Part shown: piece after piece, positions 16,434 through 26,696 of the stretch
Position numbering within the stretch: the first letter of the stretch is position 1
How the letters are laid out: each line of letters begins with the position of its first letter
Notes under the pieces: model-generated
The model's input: the letters and a program-made list of their open reading frames with translations, nothing else
Databases searched by the model: none
What the model was told of the DNA's origin: nothing
Position numbers and translations under genes: made by a program
Origin: CAYSFW01 sp964620675
Lineage (GTDB): Bacteria; Pseudomonadota; Gammaproteobacteria; UWMA-0217
Direction of reading: 5' to 3'
NCBI GenBank assembly: GCA_964620675.1
Contig: CAZUJU010000007.1
Span: forward strand, 25,030 to 89,029
Length of the DNA: 64,000 nucleotides

Positions 16434-17443
16434 GCTGCTTGTTGTTGCCGTTGTTGTTTGATCGCCTCGGCCAGTTGGTAGACCGCGAGTGCGTACTTGA
16501 CACTGTGATTGTATTGCGTGATGACGTAAAAGTTCTGGTGTCCGATCCAGAACTCGCTGCCGTCAACGCCCTCAAGGTTCATAAACACCAGCCGTTCGTG
16601 CTCACCAATACTGGCTTCCGGAGAAATTCCGGCGCGTTTGAGCTCGGCCAGCGCGTAGCTGGGTTTACGGTTGTTCGCTTCGAGGTTCAAGTAGGCGTCG
16701 CCCGCGACGCGCGCCGGTGCCACCACCGGCTCGCCCGCGACCCAGCCATGCACCTTGAAATAATTGGCCACACTACCGATACCGTCGGCGGCGCTGCGCC
16801 AGAGGTCACGGCGCCCGTCGCCGTCAAAGTCCACCGCGTAGGCGCGATAACTGCTGGGCATGAACTGCCCCATGCCCATAGCCCCGGCATAGGAGCCCTG
16901 CACCCCGAAGGGATCGATCGGCTCCTCCTGCGTCAAAAGCAGAAAGTTCTTGAGTTCCTTGGTAAAAAACGGGGATCGCGGGGGATAGTCGAAACTCAGG
17001 GTCACCAGCGCGTCAAACACCTTGTGCTGCCCCATCTGCGCGCCATAGAAGGTCTCGACGCCGATGATACCGACCATGATCTCCTCCGGCACCCCGTACC
17101 GTTCCCGCGCCAGCCGCAACCATTTTTCGTTTTCGTTCCAGAACCGAACCCCGCCCTTGATCCGCCGGTCGGTGACGAAGATATCGCGGTACTCATTCCA
17201 GGGCTTGCCCTCCGCCGGGCGCTGGATCAGGTCGAGCACCTTTTGCTGACGAACCGCCTGCGCCAACATGGCCTCCGCGCGCGCCGCCGGAAACCCCTCG
17301 GCTTGCAAGTCCCGCACAAACAGGCGCACGTCCTCGCGCTGCAGGTAGTCACCGCGCTGGACCAACCCGCCGTTGGCCTGAACGGCGCCGGTCACGCCAA
17401 ACAGACACAGCCAAACAGGGAGCAGAAATCGCGAGAAATCCAT
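16415..17443 (-). CDS. mltB: Lytic murein transglycosylase B
   Basis: MltB cleaves glycan strands of peptidoglycan. The start at 17443 lies 2 nt after the rodA stop; the long upstream in-frame extension is a rodA shadow. The 342-residue product has a signal peptide (FLLPVWLCLFGVTGAVQA), the catalytic glutamate E130 in GVETFYGAQMG, and the family motif YAGAMGMGQFMPSSYRAYAVDFDGDG. I see no lipobox Cys at the cleavage site, so it looks soluble and periplasmic rather than lipid-anchored. Confidence 0.93.
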   Translation of the reverse strand: MDFSRFLLPVWLCLFGVTGAVQANGGLVQRGDYLQREDVRLFVRDLQAEGFPAARAEAMLAQAVRQQKVLDLIQRPAEGKPWNEYRDIFVTDRRIKGGVRFWNENEKWLRLARERYGVPEEIMVGIIGVETFYGAQMGQHKVFDALVTLSFDYPPRSPFFTKELKNFLLLTQEEPIDPFGVQGSYAGAMGMGQFMPSSYRAYAVDFDGDGRRDLWRSAADGIGSVANYFKVHGWVAGEPVVAPARVAGDAYLNLEANNRKPSYALAELKRAGISPEASIGEHERLVFMNLEGVDGSEFWIGHQNFYVITQYNHSVKYALAVYQLAEAIKQQRQQQAAWSNTR

Positions 17444-17445
17444 GA

Positions 17446-18567
17446 TTATTTGGAAATGAGTCTGCGCTCGTTTTGAATCGACATGAGCATACCGAAGCCC
17501 GCCAACAACGTCACCATCGACGTCCCGCCATAGCTGATCAAGGGCAGCGGCACCCCAACCACCGGCAACAGACCGGAAACCATACCGACGTTGACGAATA
17601 CGTAAATAAAAAAAGTCGCGCTGATGCTCGCGGCAAGCAGACGCCCGTAAGTATCCTGGGCGTTGAACGCGATCTGCATACCCCTTAGCACGACCACCAA
17701 ATACAGCGCAAATAACACCAAGGCACCGAGCAGCCCGAATTCCTCCCCAATCACCGAAAAGATAAAGTCGGTGGTTCGTTCGGGCAGAAATTGCAGCTGG
17801 GCCTGGGAGCCATTGAGCCAACCCTTACCGAACACCCCGCCTGAACCGATCGCGATCTTCGACTGAATGATGTGGTAACCGGCACCGAGCGGATCACTTT
17901 CAGGCGCGAAAAACGTCAACACCCGCTGACGCTGGTAGTCGTGCAGGAAGTGCCACAGAACCGGTACCGCCGCAGCCGTCAGGGCGGCCGCCGCGAACAT
18001 CGAGCGCCAGCGAACCCCGGCAAAAAATACGACGATCAATCCCGAACCAGCCACCAGCACTGCGGTACCAAGGTCAGGCTGAAGGAAAATCAACCCGACC
18101 GGAATCACCAACAGCAACAGCGCCAGGGTGATCTCCTGCCAAGTCGGTGGCAACCGGCGCTCGCTGAAAAAGAACGCCAACATCATCGGCATCGCGAGCT
18201 TCATGAGTTCGGAGGGCTGAAACCGCACCACCCCAAGATCGAGCCACCGCTGCGCGCCCTTACCAATGTCCCCGGCAAGCTCGACCACTAAAAGCAGCAG
18301 GACGCCGACGAGGTAGAGTATCGGCGACCACCAGTACAACCGATGCGCCCCAAGCGACGCGATCGCCAGCATGACGGCCAGGCCGATGCCGTAGCGCAGC
18401 AATTGCCGTTGCATCACCAACTCGTTTTGTCCGGAGGCGCTGTACAGCACCACCAGGCCGAACACCATCAAGCTCAGCAGTCCGGCGAGCAGCACCGGAT
18501 CCAGATTCAACCGCGCGTACCACGCGCGCGTCGAACTAGTCTCGAAACTGCGCAAGCTGCTCACCAC
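17446..18567 (-). CDS. rodA: Rod-shape SEDS glycosyltransferase RodA
   Basis: RodA polymerises lipid II in the elongasome together with PBP2. At 373 residues with about ten membrane segments, it carries the SEDS signatures RWLDLGVVRFQPSE, QPDLGTA, FIFSVIGEEFG and the closing LPLISYGGTS. The GTG at 18567 (or the adjacent GTG at 18564) lies just after AAGGAG within the mrdA 3' end, giving a 32-nt overlap. It forms the standard mrdA-rodA-mltB-rlpA-dacA order. Confidence 0.95.
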   Translation of the reverse strand: MVSSLRSFETSSTRAWYARLNLDPVLLAGLLSLMVFGLVVLYSASGQNELVMQRQLLRYGIGLAVMLAIASLGAHRLYWWSPILYLVGVLLLLVVELAGDIGKGAQRWLDLGVVRFQPSELMKLAMPMMLAFFFSERRLPPTWQEITLALLLLVIPVGLIFLQPDLGTAVLVAGSGLIVVFFAGVRWRSMFAAAALTAAAVPVLWHFLHDYQRQRVLTFFAPESDPLGAGYHIIQSKIAIGSGGVFGKGWLNGSQAQLQFLPERTTDFIFSVIGEEFGLLGALVLFALYLVVVLRGMQIAFNAQDTYGRLLAASISATFFIYVFVNVGMVSGLLPVVGVPLPLISYGGTSMVTLLAGFGMLMSIQNERRLISK

Positions 18568-20416
18568 GCTCCTTTTGCAATGCCATGAAGACGTCGATCA
18601 CCTTGCGCGCGATCGGTGCCGCGACCGCGCCGCCGCCGCCGCCATGCTCAATCACCACCGCAATCGCGATGCGCGGCGCTTCGAGCGGCGCGTAGCCAAC
18701 GAATAAGGCGTGATCGCGCAACTCGCGACGCAGTTTTTTCGCGTCGTAACGCTCATCCTGCTTGATACTGAAAACTTGCGAGGTACCCGTCTTGCCGGCC
18801 CATTGGTAGGCCGTGTCGTGCCCGGCGCGATAGGCCGTGCCATTGGGTGCGTGCACCACGTGCTGCATCGGCTTCAGGATCTGATCCCAATGCCGCGGAT
18901 CGCGCACCGGTACCACATAGTCCGGTTGGTCCGAGCGCTTTGGGCGCGATTCGCTGGCGCTGCCGATGACCGCCTTGAGCAGATGCGGGTTGTAGCACTG
19001 ACCGCGCTGTGCCATGCACGCGACCGCCGCCGCCAACTGCAACGGTGTGCTCAGCATGTAGCCCTGACCGATGCCGAGGATCAGGGTCTCGCCCGGATAC
19101 CACGGCTTCTTGTGCCGCTTGACCTTCCACGCCGCCGACGGCATCAGCCCGCTCGATTCACTCGGCAAATCGATCCCCGTCGGCTGGCCGAACTTGAATC
19201 GCGAAAACACCTCATGCAACCGCTCGACCCCGAGTTTGTACGACAGGTCATAGAAGTACACATCCGAGGACTGTGTAATCGCCCGGTCGAGATTGACCCA
19301 GCCGTGTCCGGTCTTGAGCCAGTCGCGATACTGGTGCTCACTGTTCGGCAGCGAATAGTACGGCGCGGCGAACATCGTCCGCTCAGCGGTGGTGACGCCG
19401 TGCTCCAGCCCGGCCAGGCCCGTGATCGGCTTGATTGTCGACCCGGGCGGATATTGCCCGTTGATCGCGCGGTTGATCAAAGGCCGTTCCGGATCGTCGC
19501 GCAAGCGGGCGTAGTCGCCGACCGAGATCCCGTTGACGAACAGATTGGGGTCGTAGATCGGCGTACTGACCAGTGCCAGCACCTCGCCATTGCGCGGATC
19601 GATCGCCACCACCGATCCAGTCTCACTTCCGAGCGCTTCGAGCGCGACGCGCTGCAAGCGATGATCCAGCGTCAACACCAAGCCCTGGCCGGCGCTCGGC
19701 GCATCCTCGCGCAACACCCGCACCCGCCGGCCGGTGGAGTTCACCTCCTCGTGGCGGACACCGACCGCGCCGTGCAGAAGCGATTCATAGAACCGCTCCA
19801 CCCCGATCTTGCCGGTATGGGTACTGCCCTGATACTGGCGTTCGTCGATCGTCTCCAGATCACGTTCGCTGATCCGGCCGACATAACCCAGCGCATGTGC
19901 AAACAGCTCGCCCATCGGATAGGTTCGGGTCAACCGCGCCTGCACCTCCACGCCGTCGAACAAGTGGTGATTGAGATAGAACGCCGCCACGTCCTCGTCG
20001 CTGAGATTGAACCGCACGGGTACCGAGCGAAAGGCCGGCGTGATCCGGCGTTGACGTTGAAAGCGACTGATATCGTCATCGGTCAGGACCACGATCTCAC
20101 CCAGACGTTGCAAGGTGTTGGGCAGATCGCGCACCTGCTCCGGCGTGATCTCAAGGTTATACGAAGTTAGGTTGTCCGCCAGCAGGACTCCGTTACGATC
20201 GTAGACCAGCCCGCGCCCAGGCGGAATTGGCACCAACCGGACCCGATTGTTGTTTGCGAGGTCGCGATAATGCTCGTGCCAGACGATCTGAAGATTGACC
20301 ATCCGCACCGCCACCAGCGTCAACAGACCGAGCGTGATCACGACCACGACGGTGGCACGCAGGCCGAAGATCGCGATTTCGCGACGGGTATCCTTGATGG
20401 CTTGGCGGCGGGCCAT
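18536..20416 (-). CDS. mrdA: Penicillin-binding protein 2 (elongasome transpeptidase)
   Basis: This is a 626-residue class B PBP. A single N-terminal transmembrane helix (ATVVVVITLGLLTLVAV) precedes the dimerisation domain (PPGRGLVYDRNG). The transpeptidase domain has STIK (326-329), SSD (383-385, the PBP2 form of SxN) and KTGT (542-545). It crosslinks new side-wall peptidoglycan with RodA. No mreBCD genes are in the window. It is the first visible gene of the cluster, divergent from adk. Confidence 0.95.
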   Translation of the reverse strand: MARRQAIKDTRREIAIFGLRATVVVVITLGLLTLVAVRMVNLQIVWHEHYRDLANNNRVRLVPIPPGRGLVYDRNGVLLADNLTSYNLEITPEQVRDLPNTLQRLGEIVVLTDDDISRFQRQRRITPAFRSVPVRFNLSDEDVAAFYLNHHLFDGVEVQARLTRTYPMGELFAHALGYVGRISERDLETIDERQYQGSTHTGKIGVERFYESLLHGAVGVRHEEVNSTGRRVRVLREDAPSAGQGLVLTLDHRLQRVALEALGSETGSVVAIDPRNGEVLALVSTPIYDPNLFVNGISVGDYARLRDDPERPLINRAINGQYPPGSTIKPITGLAGLEHGVTTAERTMFAAPYYSLPNSEHQYRDWLKTGHGWVNLDRAITQSSDVYFYDLSYKLGVERLHEVFSRFKFGQPTGIDLPSESSGLMPSAAWKVKRHKKPWYPGETLILGIGQGYMLSTPLQLAAAVACMAQRGQCYNPHLLKAVIGSASESRPKRSDQPDYVVPVRDPRHWDQILKPMQHVVHAPNGTAYRAGHDTAYQWAGKTGTSQVFSIKQDERYDAKKLRRELRDHALFVGYAPLEAPRIAIAVVIEHGGGGGAVAAPIARKVIDVFMALQKERGEQLAQFRD

Positions 20417-20681
20417 GAGTGTGTCTGGGTTGCCTCGACCAGATTAAGCGGCGCGCCGGTCACAACGGCGTGATGTTTGAAGCGCGTCCGAATGTCGCTT
20501 CCAACCGCCGGCGGTGGCTCGGCGACCCGATGATGCGTTCGGGCCGGGATTTCCGTTCACCGGCCGGCGCAATCATAGCCGAACCCATCGCGCGGCCCAA
20601 AGGGTTACGCTTGCGGGATCCGGGATCAAGGTTTATAACTCGCGCGTCTCAACCGTACTCGGTACGCTAAGGAACGCCGTC

Positions 20682-21332
20682 ATGCGCATCGTTTTGATCG
20701 GAGCTCCCGGTTCCGGCAAAGGCACCCAGGCCAAACTCCTGATCGAGCACTATGCCATCCCCCATCTGGCGACCGGGGATTTGCTGCGCACCGCCATCAA
20801 GCAGGCCACTCCGTTTGGCCGCAGGGTCAAAGCGGCGATGGATGCCAGTGAACCGGTGACCGATGAATTGGTGCTCGGGATCATCGAGGAACGGCTCCAG
20901 GTATCCGACACTGATAACGGATTCGTGCTCGATGGCTTTCCCCGCACCATCGCCCAGGCCGCAGCGCTCGACGCGATGCTGGAGGGCCGCAACTGGCGCC
21001 TCGATCTAGTCGTTCTGATCGACGTGCCGTTCGACAACCTCATGATGCGCATTACCGGGCGGCTGACCTGTACCGAATGCGGCACGGTATTCAACCGCTA
21101 TTCCTCGCCCCCTCGCCAGGACGGCACCTGCGACGAATGCGGCGGCGATCTGCGCCACCGTGCCGATAACAAGGAAGACACCATCCGTAGCCGCCTTAGC
21201 GTGCACAAAGAGCAAACCGCTCCGCTAATCAATTACTACGAGCAGCAAGGCAAACTCCGGCGCATCGACGGCGAAGGCAGCATCGAACAGATCTTCGGCC
21301 GCATCAAAACCAGCCTCGCCCGCGCGGGATAG
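20682..21332 (+). CDS. adk: Adenylate kinase with Cys4 zinc LID
   Basis: Adk equilibrates ATP + AMP with 2 ADP. The 216-residue long-form enzyme has the P-loop GAPGSGKGT (7-15), DGFPRT (84-89) and a LID with four cysteines (C130, C133, C150, C153) placed as in zinc-binding adenylate kinases of Gram-positives. The ATG at 20682 has AAGGAA 8 nt upstream. The E. coli enzyme lacks these cysteines. It stands in front of the lptD-surA-pdxA set but a 112-nt gap suggests a separate transcript. Confidence 0.96.
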   Translation: MRIVLIGAPGSGKGTQAKLLIEHYAIPHLATGDLLRTAIKQATPFGRRVKAAMDASEPVTDELVLGIIEERLQVSDTDNGFVLDGFPRTIAQAAALDAMLEGRNWRLDLVVLIDVPFDNLMMRITGRLTCTECGTVFNRYSSPPRQDGTCDECGGDLRHRADNKEDTIRSRLSVHKEQTAPLINYYEQQGKLRRIDGEGSIEQIFGRIKTSLARAG

Positions 21333-21444
21333 CCCTGCGCCGCGCGGCCATGCGTCCGACCGCCGAACGCGCGGTCGGAATTTGCCCGTATCGACGTCGC
21401 AAGCTACGCTTACTGCCCGTGACCGTCCCACAGATTTCCGCGCG

Positions 21445-23679
21445 ATGACCGCCGCCAAGCCCAAGCACCCCCGCAACCGAGTGCGCGCCCGCGCCCGGCG
21501 GCACCTGCTGGTTGGCCTGGCGCTGTTACTCGCAGGCGCGCCGGGCTACGCAAACGAGGCGAATGACGACTTTTGGGCCTTATGTCGCCCGCTGGCCGAC
21601 CCGAATCCACCTTTCGCGTCCGAGCACATCGGGAACGAGGTGCGCGTCAGCGCCGACGCGCTCGACAGCGCGGAAAATGCGAGCGGCTTGCTATTCAGCG
21701 GCGCGGTCAAATTACAGCAGCGCGACAACTGGCTGACCGCGGACAAGGTCGAGGTCTTCGAAACGCCGCGCCGCATCGTCGCGGAAGGCAATATCGAGGC
21801 GAAACAACCTGCCATGCTCGTCCGCAGCGACACGGCGGAATTCATCGAAGCGGATGACTACGCACGATTCAGCAATGTTCGCTACCAGTTCAATCCGCGC
21901 CACGCCTACGGCAGCGCCGACGCCATCGAACTGCGCGGCGAGATTGCCACGCTCGATCGAAGCTCGTTTTCCACCTGTGATCCGGGCGACCCCGATTGGA
22001 TCCTGAAAGCCGACAACATCGTGCTCGACCGCGACCGCGGCGTGGGTACCGCACGCGAAGCTGCACTCTATTTCAAAGGCGTACCGTTACTTTACTTGCC
22101 GATCGCGAGCTTCCCGATCGACGATCGCCGCCGCAGTGGCCTGCTCTATCCGAGCATCGGCAGCTCCTCAGGTTCCGGACTGATCGTCAATATACCGGTT
22201 TACTGGAACATCGCGCCGCAGCTCGACGCGACCCTGACCCCACGCTACCTCAACAATCGCGGCATCATGCTCGACAGCGAGTTCCGCTACCTGGGTCGGA
22301 ACTACCGTGGCGAACTCGACGCCAGCCATCTCGCCGACCGCAAGGTCGACGAGGCACGCCAACGCTTCGAATTCAATCACAGCAGCTCGATTACGCGGCA
22401 CTGGTCGCTCGACCTAAGCGGTACGCGTGTTTCGGACCACGACTACTACCTCGACTTCGGCGATTCACTGAACGATCGCAGCCTGACCCACCTTGAACGC
22501 CGCGCGGATCTGAGCTATCGCAGCCGTTTCATTGAAGGACTGATTCGCGGTCAGGCCTTTCAGACCATCGACCCCGGCATCGCTTTGGCCGCTCGGCCGT
22601 ACCGACGTTTGCCCCAGATCGTGCTCAACATTAATGACCCCTTCGGCAGCGACCGCTTCGGCTTTTCCCTCGAAAGCGAACTGACTCGTTTCGTGCACGA
22701 CGACAACCTCGAAGGCAACCGCCTCGAACTCGCCCCGCGCGCCAGCCTGCGCTGGCAACGACCCGGCTATTACGTCCAACCCGCGCTGACCTGGCACTAC
22801 ACCCGCTACGACCTCGACGCATTTGGCGCCGAGCCCGCGCGCGACCTGACCCGCGCGATGCCGCTCGCCAGCGTCGACAGCGGCCTGTTCTTCGAGCGGC
22901 CAACCGCCGCGGGCGGGTTGCAAACGCTGGAGCCGCGACTGTTCTACACCTACATCCCCTATCGCGATCAGGACACGTTCCCGGTTTTCGACACCAACGA
23001 AACCGCGTTCAGCTTCGCCACCCTGTTTCGCGACAACCGTTTCAGCGGCTCCGACCGCATCGGTGACGCCAACCAATTCACGCTCGGACTGACCACGCGC
23101 ACCCTGCGCCCGGAAAACGGCGCCGAACACTGGCGCGCCAGCCTCGGGCAGGTGTACTACCTGCACGACCGCGAGGTCACTCTCCCCGGCGGCGCGCCGG
23201 CCCAGGATTCACGCTCGGACTACGCCGCCGAACTGAGCTACACCGGCAGCCAGGGGCTGTCCGGGCGCGCCAGCGTACTGGTCGATGCCGAGGCGCTAGA
23301 GACCCGCGTCTCCAGCGTCATGCTCAACTATCGCATCGATCGCGAACGCCTCGTCAACCTCGAATATCGCCTGCGCCGCGACGAAATCGAACAAACCAAT
23401 CTCTCGTTCGTCTGGCCTTTGCGCCAAAACTGGCGCCTGTTCGGGCGCTGGCTCTACTCCCTCGAAGACACCCGCCACCTCGAACTGATGGGCGGCCTGG
23501 AGTACGAAAGCTGCTGCTGGGCCGCACGCGCGCTGAACCGACGATTCATCCTGAACGATCAGGAGGACTATAATGATGCGTTTTACTTCGAGCTCATCCT
23601 GAAAGGCTTGGGTTCTCTCGGCAAGGCCGGTAGCCTGCTGCAACAATTGATTTCCGGATATCAAAATGAACTTGATTAG
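21445..23679 (+). CDS. lptD: LPS-assembly protein LptD
   Basis: LptD is the outer-membrane beta-barrel that places LPS on the cell surface with LptE. The product is 744 residues from the ATG at 21445, with a signal peptide (HLLVGLALLLAGAPGYA). An OstA/LptA-like N-domain and the barrel (NFPIYWNI-type and YLNNRG motifs) follow. The four disulfide cysteines are present at C47, C178, C690 and C691, giving the C...C...CC arrangement needed for Dsb-dependent maturation. The stop overlaps surA by 14 nt, the classic lptD-surA-pdxA linkage. Confidence 0.95.
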   Translation: MTAAKPKHPRNRVRARARRHLLVGLALLLAGAPGYANEANDDFWALCRPLADPNPPFASEHIGNEVRVSADALDSAENASGLLFSGAVKLQQRDNWLTADKVEVFETPRRIVAEGNIEAKQPAMLVRSDTAEFIEADDYARFSNVRYQFNPRHAYGSADAIELRGEIATLDRSSFSTCDPGDPDWILKADNIVLDRDRGVGTAREAALYFKGVPLLYLPIASFPIDDRRRSGLLYPSIGSSSGSGLIVNIPVYWNIAPQLDATLTPRYLNNRGIMLDSEFRYLGRNYRGELDASHLADRKVDEARQRFEFNHSSSITRHWSLDLSGTRVSDHDYYLDFGDSLNDRSLTHLERRADLSYRSRFIEGLIRGQAFQTIDPGIALAARPYRRLPQIVLNINDPFGSDRFGFSLESELTRFVHDDNLEGNRLELAPRASLRWQRPGYYVQPALTWHYTRYDLDAFGAEPARDLTRAMPLASVDSGLFFERPTAAGGLQTLEPRLFYTYIPYRDQDTFPVFDTNETAFSFATLFRDNRFSGSDRIGDANQFTLGLTTRTLRPENGAEHWRASLGQVYYLHDREVTLPGGAPAQDSRSDYAAELSYTGSQGLSGRASVLVDAEALETRVSSVMLNYRIDRERLVNLEYRLRRDEIEQTNLSFVWPLRQNWRLFGRWLYSLEDTRHLELMGGLEYESCCWAARALNRRFILNDQEDYNDAFYFELILKGLGSLGKAGSLLQQLISGYQNELD

Positions 23680-24976
23680 ACTGAAGTCCTGGGCTGTCGC
23701 CATCGCCCTCGCCTTGATCGCGAGTCACGCCGCCGCGGAAGTGCGCTGGCTCGACCGCATTGTCGCGGTCGCCGGACAGGACGTGGTCACCGAGACCGAG
23801 CTGCGCGCGTCACTGAACCAGATCGTGCGCGAATTGCGCGCCCGCAACACCACGCCGCCATCCGACGCCGTGCTGGTCAAACAGGTGCTTGACCGGATCA
23901 TCCTCGACAAGCTCCAGCAGCAGCGCGCCGACGCCCTCGGCATCCGAATCGACGACATCACCCTCGATCGCGCGGTGCAAAATATCGCCGGTGAGAACAA
24001 CATGACGGTGAGTCAGTTCCGCGAATCACTCGAACGCGATGGGATTCCATTTCAGAGCTTTCGCGACAAGGTCCGCACCGAACTCGCCACCGCCCAGCTG
24101 CAACGCCGCGAGGTCGATAACCGTGTGACCGTCAGCGAACAGGAGATCACCGATCTGATCGCCAAGCAGAACCTCGGCACCGGCAGCACCCAAGAGTACC
24201 GCGTCAGCCATATCCTGATCGCCGTCCCCGAGGCCGCCAATCCAGCGCAGATCGAGGCGGCGCAGCAACAGGCCACCGAGGTGCGCCGGCGGGCCGCCGC
24301 CGGTGAGGACTTCGGTCAGCTCGCGGTGGCACACTCGAAAAGTCAGCAGGCACTCCAGGGCGGCGACCTCGGTTGGCGCGCGGCGGACCAGTTACCGACA
24401 ATTTTTGCCGACCAGATCCTGCAACTGGCGCCGCAAGGGGTCAGCGAAGTCATCCGCAGCGGCAGCGGGTTTCACATCGTCAAGTTGATGGACAAGCGTG
24501 GCGGCCAGAGCGGCCCGCAGATCACCCAAACCCGGGCGCGCCACATCCTGCTCAAGACCACCGAAGTTCGCGACGTCGCGACGGCCCGGCAACAGCTGCA
24601 GGATTACAAGCGCCGGGTTCAAGCCGGCGAAGACTTCTCCGCCCTGGCACGACGGTTCTCGGAGGATACTGGCAGCGCCGTCGAGGGCGGCGAGCTCGGC
24701 TGGAATGCGGTCGGCGCGTTCGTCCCCGAGTTCGAAGAGACGCTCGCGCGGTTGCGCCCAGGCGAAATTGCCGAACCCATCCAGACGCGATTCGGCTGGC
24801 ATTTGATTCAACTGATGGAGCGACGCCAAACCCAGGTTGCCGACGACACCCTGCGCTCACGGGCACGAGAGCTCATTTCGCGCCAGAAGCGTGAGGAAGA
24901 ACTGGAGCTCTGGCTGCGGCGGCTGCGCGATGAGTCCTTCGTCGAGTACCGCATCGGTCAATCGTCCGGTTCCTGA
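23666..24976 (+). CDS. surA: Periplasmic chaperone/peptidyl-prolyl isomerase SurA
   Basis: SurA carries unfolded outer-membrane proteins, including LptD, across the periplasm. The 436-residue protein has a signal peptide (AIALALIASHAAA), an N-terminal chaperone domain starting LDRIVAVAGQDVVTETEL, and two parvulin domains (about residues 175-275, YRVSHILIA; and 287-385, RARHILLKT). A C-terminal helix completes the chaperone module. It overlaps lptD by 14 nt. Confidence 0.95.
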   Translation: MNLIRLKSWAVAIALALIASHAAAEVRWLDRIVAVAGQDVVTETELRASLNQIVRELRARNTTPPSDAVLVKQVLDRIILDKLQQQRADALGIRIDDITLDRAVQNIAGENNMTVSQFRESLERDGIPFQSFRDKVRTELATAQLQRREVDNRVTVSEQEITDLIAKQNLGTGSTQEYRVSHILIAVPEAANPAQIEAAQQQATEVRRRAAAGEDFGQLAVAHSKSQQALQGGDLGWRAADQLPTIFADQILQLAPQGVSEVIRSGSGFHIVKLMDKRGGQSGPQITQTRARHILLKTTEVRDVATARQQLQDYKRRVQAGEDFSALARRFSEDTGSAVEGGELGWNAVGAFVPEFEETLARLRPGEIAEPIQTRFGWHLIQLMERRQTQVADDTLRSRARELISRQKREEELELWLRRLRDESFVEYRIGQSSGS

Positions 24977-24999
24977 GCGACGCGTCAACTCGCCCGAAC

Positions 25000-25980
25000 A
25001 TGGCCACGCCCATTAGACCGATCGCCATTACACCCGGTGAACCGGCGGGTATCGGACCCGATCTGGTGCTGCAACTTGCGGCGCAAGCGGCATTACCCGC
25101 ACCCTGTGTCGTCATTGCCGACCCGGAACTGATGCGCGCGCGGGCGCAACGCCTGGGCCTGCGACTACGGATTGATCCGGGTCCGATCACCGCCCACCCA
25201 TCCAGCGAGCCCTCACTCAGCGTGCTGCCCGTCACGCTGCAACACTCGGTTGAGCCCGGCCGACTCGATCCAGGCAACGCCACGTACGTGCTCGAAACCT
25301 TGCGCCGCGCGACCGCCGGTTGCCTCAGCGGAGAATTCGCGGCGCTCGTGACCGGACCGGTGCATAAGGGTGTCATCAACGACGCGGGCATCGCGTTCTC
25401 CGGCCACACCGAGTTTCTCGCCGATCTATGCGGCGGCGTCCAGCCGGTCATGCTGTTGGCCACCGACACCTTGCGGGTCGCGCTCGTGACCACCCATCTG
25501 CCGTTACGCGACGTGGCGGCCGCGATCACGGCGGACAGACTTGAACAGACCTTGCGCATCTTGCGCCGCGATCTCATCGAGCGCTTTCGGATCCCCGCCC
25601 CGCGTATCCTCGTTTGCGGTCTCAATCCGCATGCCGGCGAAGGCGGGCATCTCGGCGACGAGGAAATCACGGTGATCGCGCCCGTTCTCGAATGCCTGCG
25701 CGGCGAAGGTTTCCAATTGATCGGCCCGGCGCCTGCCGACACGGCGTTTACGCCAGCCGGGCTCGTCGACGCCGATGTCGTCCTTGCGATGTATCACGAC
25801 CAGGGTTTGCCGGTCCTCAAGTACGTCGGGTTCGGCAACGCGGTCAACATCACGCTTGGATTGCCAATCGTGCGCACTTCGGTCGACCACGGTACCGCGC
25901 TCGCCCTCGCTGGCCGCGGCGAGGCTGACCCGGGCAGCCTGATTGCCGCGCTGCGGATGGCCCGCAGTCTCGCGGCATAG
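25000..25980 (+). CDS. pdxA: 4-hydroxythreonine-4-phosphate dehydrogenase PdxA
   Basis: PdxA oxidises 4-phosphohydroxy-threonine in pyridoxal phosphate synthesis. The 326-residue sequence shows ITPGEPAGIGPD at the start, VTGPVHKGVIN, the metal-binding GHTEFLA histidine, GLNPHAGEGG and YHDQGLPVLKY. It follows surA by 23 nt. In many gammaproteobacteria ksgA comes next; here it is missing and a PilZ gene follows after about 195 bp. Confidence 0.95.
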   Translation: MATPIRPIAITPGEPAGIGPDLVLQLAAQAALPAPCVVIADPELMRARAQRLGLRLRIDPGPITAHPSSEPSLSVLPVTLQHSVEPGRLDPGNATYVLETLRRATAGCLSGEFAALVTGPVHKGVINDAGIAFSGHTEFLADLCGGVQPVMLLATDTLRVALVTTHLPLRDVAAAITADRLEQTLRILRRDLIERFRIPAPRILVCGLNPHAGEGGHLGDEEITVIAPVLECLRGEGFQLIGPAPADTAFTPAGLVDADVVLAMYHDQGLPVLKYVGFGNAVNITLGLPIVRTSVDHGTALALAGRGEADPGSLIAALRMARSLAA

Positions 25981-26174
25981 CGCCACCGAGTTCTCGAAAT
26001 CGGCGCCGGCGGCGCGCTTGCCACGCGCGCGCTGTGAAGCCCTTCCTGTCACCCGCCCCAACTCGCGTTTTAACATAATGGTCACGGACATCCAGCCACC
26101 TTGGAGGCGCGGAGCACGCCGCCACGCGACCGAGTCAGGTCGCGTACAACAACTAGAAAAAAGGGCTCAATACC

Positions 26175-26534
26175 ATGTCTGAAGACGACTCTATCCAACG
26201 GCGATCGTATTACCGCCTGCGCTACTTTGCCGAGATCGACGATTCCCCCCAGGTGGAAATCGACGGGCAGTACTACCGCCTGGTCGAACTCTCTGAAGGA
26301 GGCGCACGGATCGAAACCGGCGCGACCCGGTTTGGCGAACGCGCCGAGATCCGCGGACGCATTCACTACAACGACATCGACTACGACACCTTCGAGGCCA
26401 CCGTACTGCGCACCGAACGCACCGAGATCGTGATGCGCTTCTTCCGCGGCATCGGTCTCAAACGCATGATCGACGAGCAACGCCGCATGCGTCTGCACTA
26501 CCCGCACCTCTATCGCCCAAAGCTCGTGGCGTAG
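26175..26534 (+). CDS. PilZ-domain protein
   Basis: The product is 119 residues. The PilZ c-di-GMP motifs are visible: RxxxR at R10-R14 (RRSYYR) and the second motif as ExSxxG at 38-43 (ELSEGG). It is a single-domain receptor that would bind cyclic-di-GMP in the cytoplasm and control an unknown target. The start has AAGGG 9 nt upstream. Its C-terminal 30 residues reappear in decayed form 160 bp downstream. The second motif begins with E rather than D/N, so binding affinity is uncertain. Confidence 0.85.
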   Translation: MSEDDSIQRRSYYRLRYFAEIDDSPQVEIDGQYYRLVELSEGGARIETGATRFGERAEIRGRIHYNDIDYDTFEATVLRTERTEIVMRFFRGIGLKRMIDEQRRMRLHYPHLYRPKLVA

Positions 26535-26696
26535 AATCCGGCGGCCGCTGACGTTGGCACGCAATCGCTTACGTCCGGCGTCGGCGGGCACGGATTCGGG
26601 TGCAGCAGCAAGCGTCCGGGGCGAACCGTCCCCGGCGCAATAGATGTAACGATCCGTCGCGTCGCTTGGCGGCGGACGGGCAGATCAAGGCCCAAG

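Noticed and set aside
18710..20170. 486-codon open frame antisense to mrdA
   Set aside because: It is a complementary shadow of a conserved PBP2 gene, with shadow-like composition and no recognised domain.
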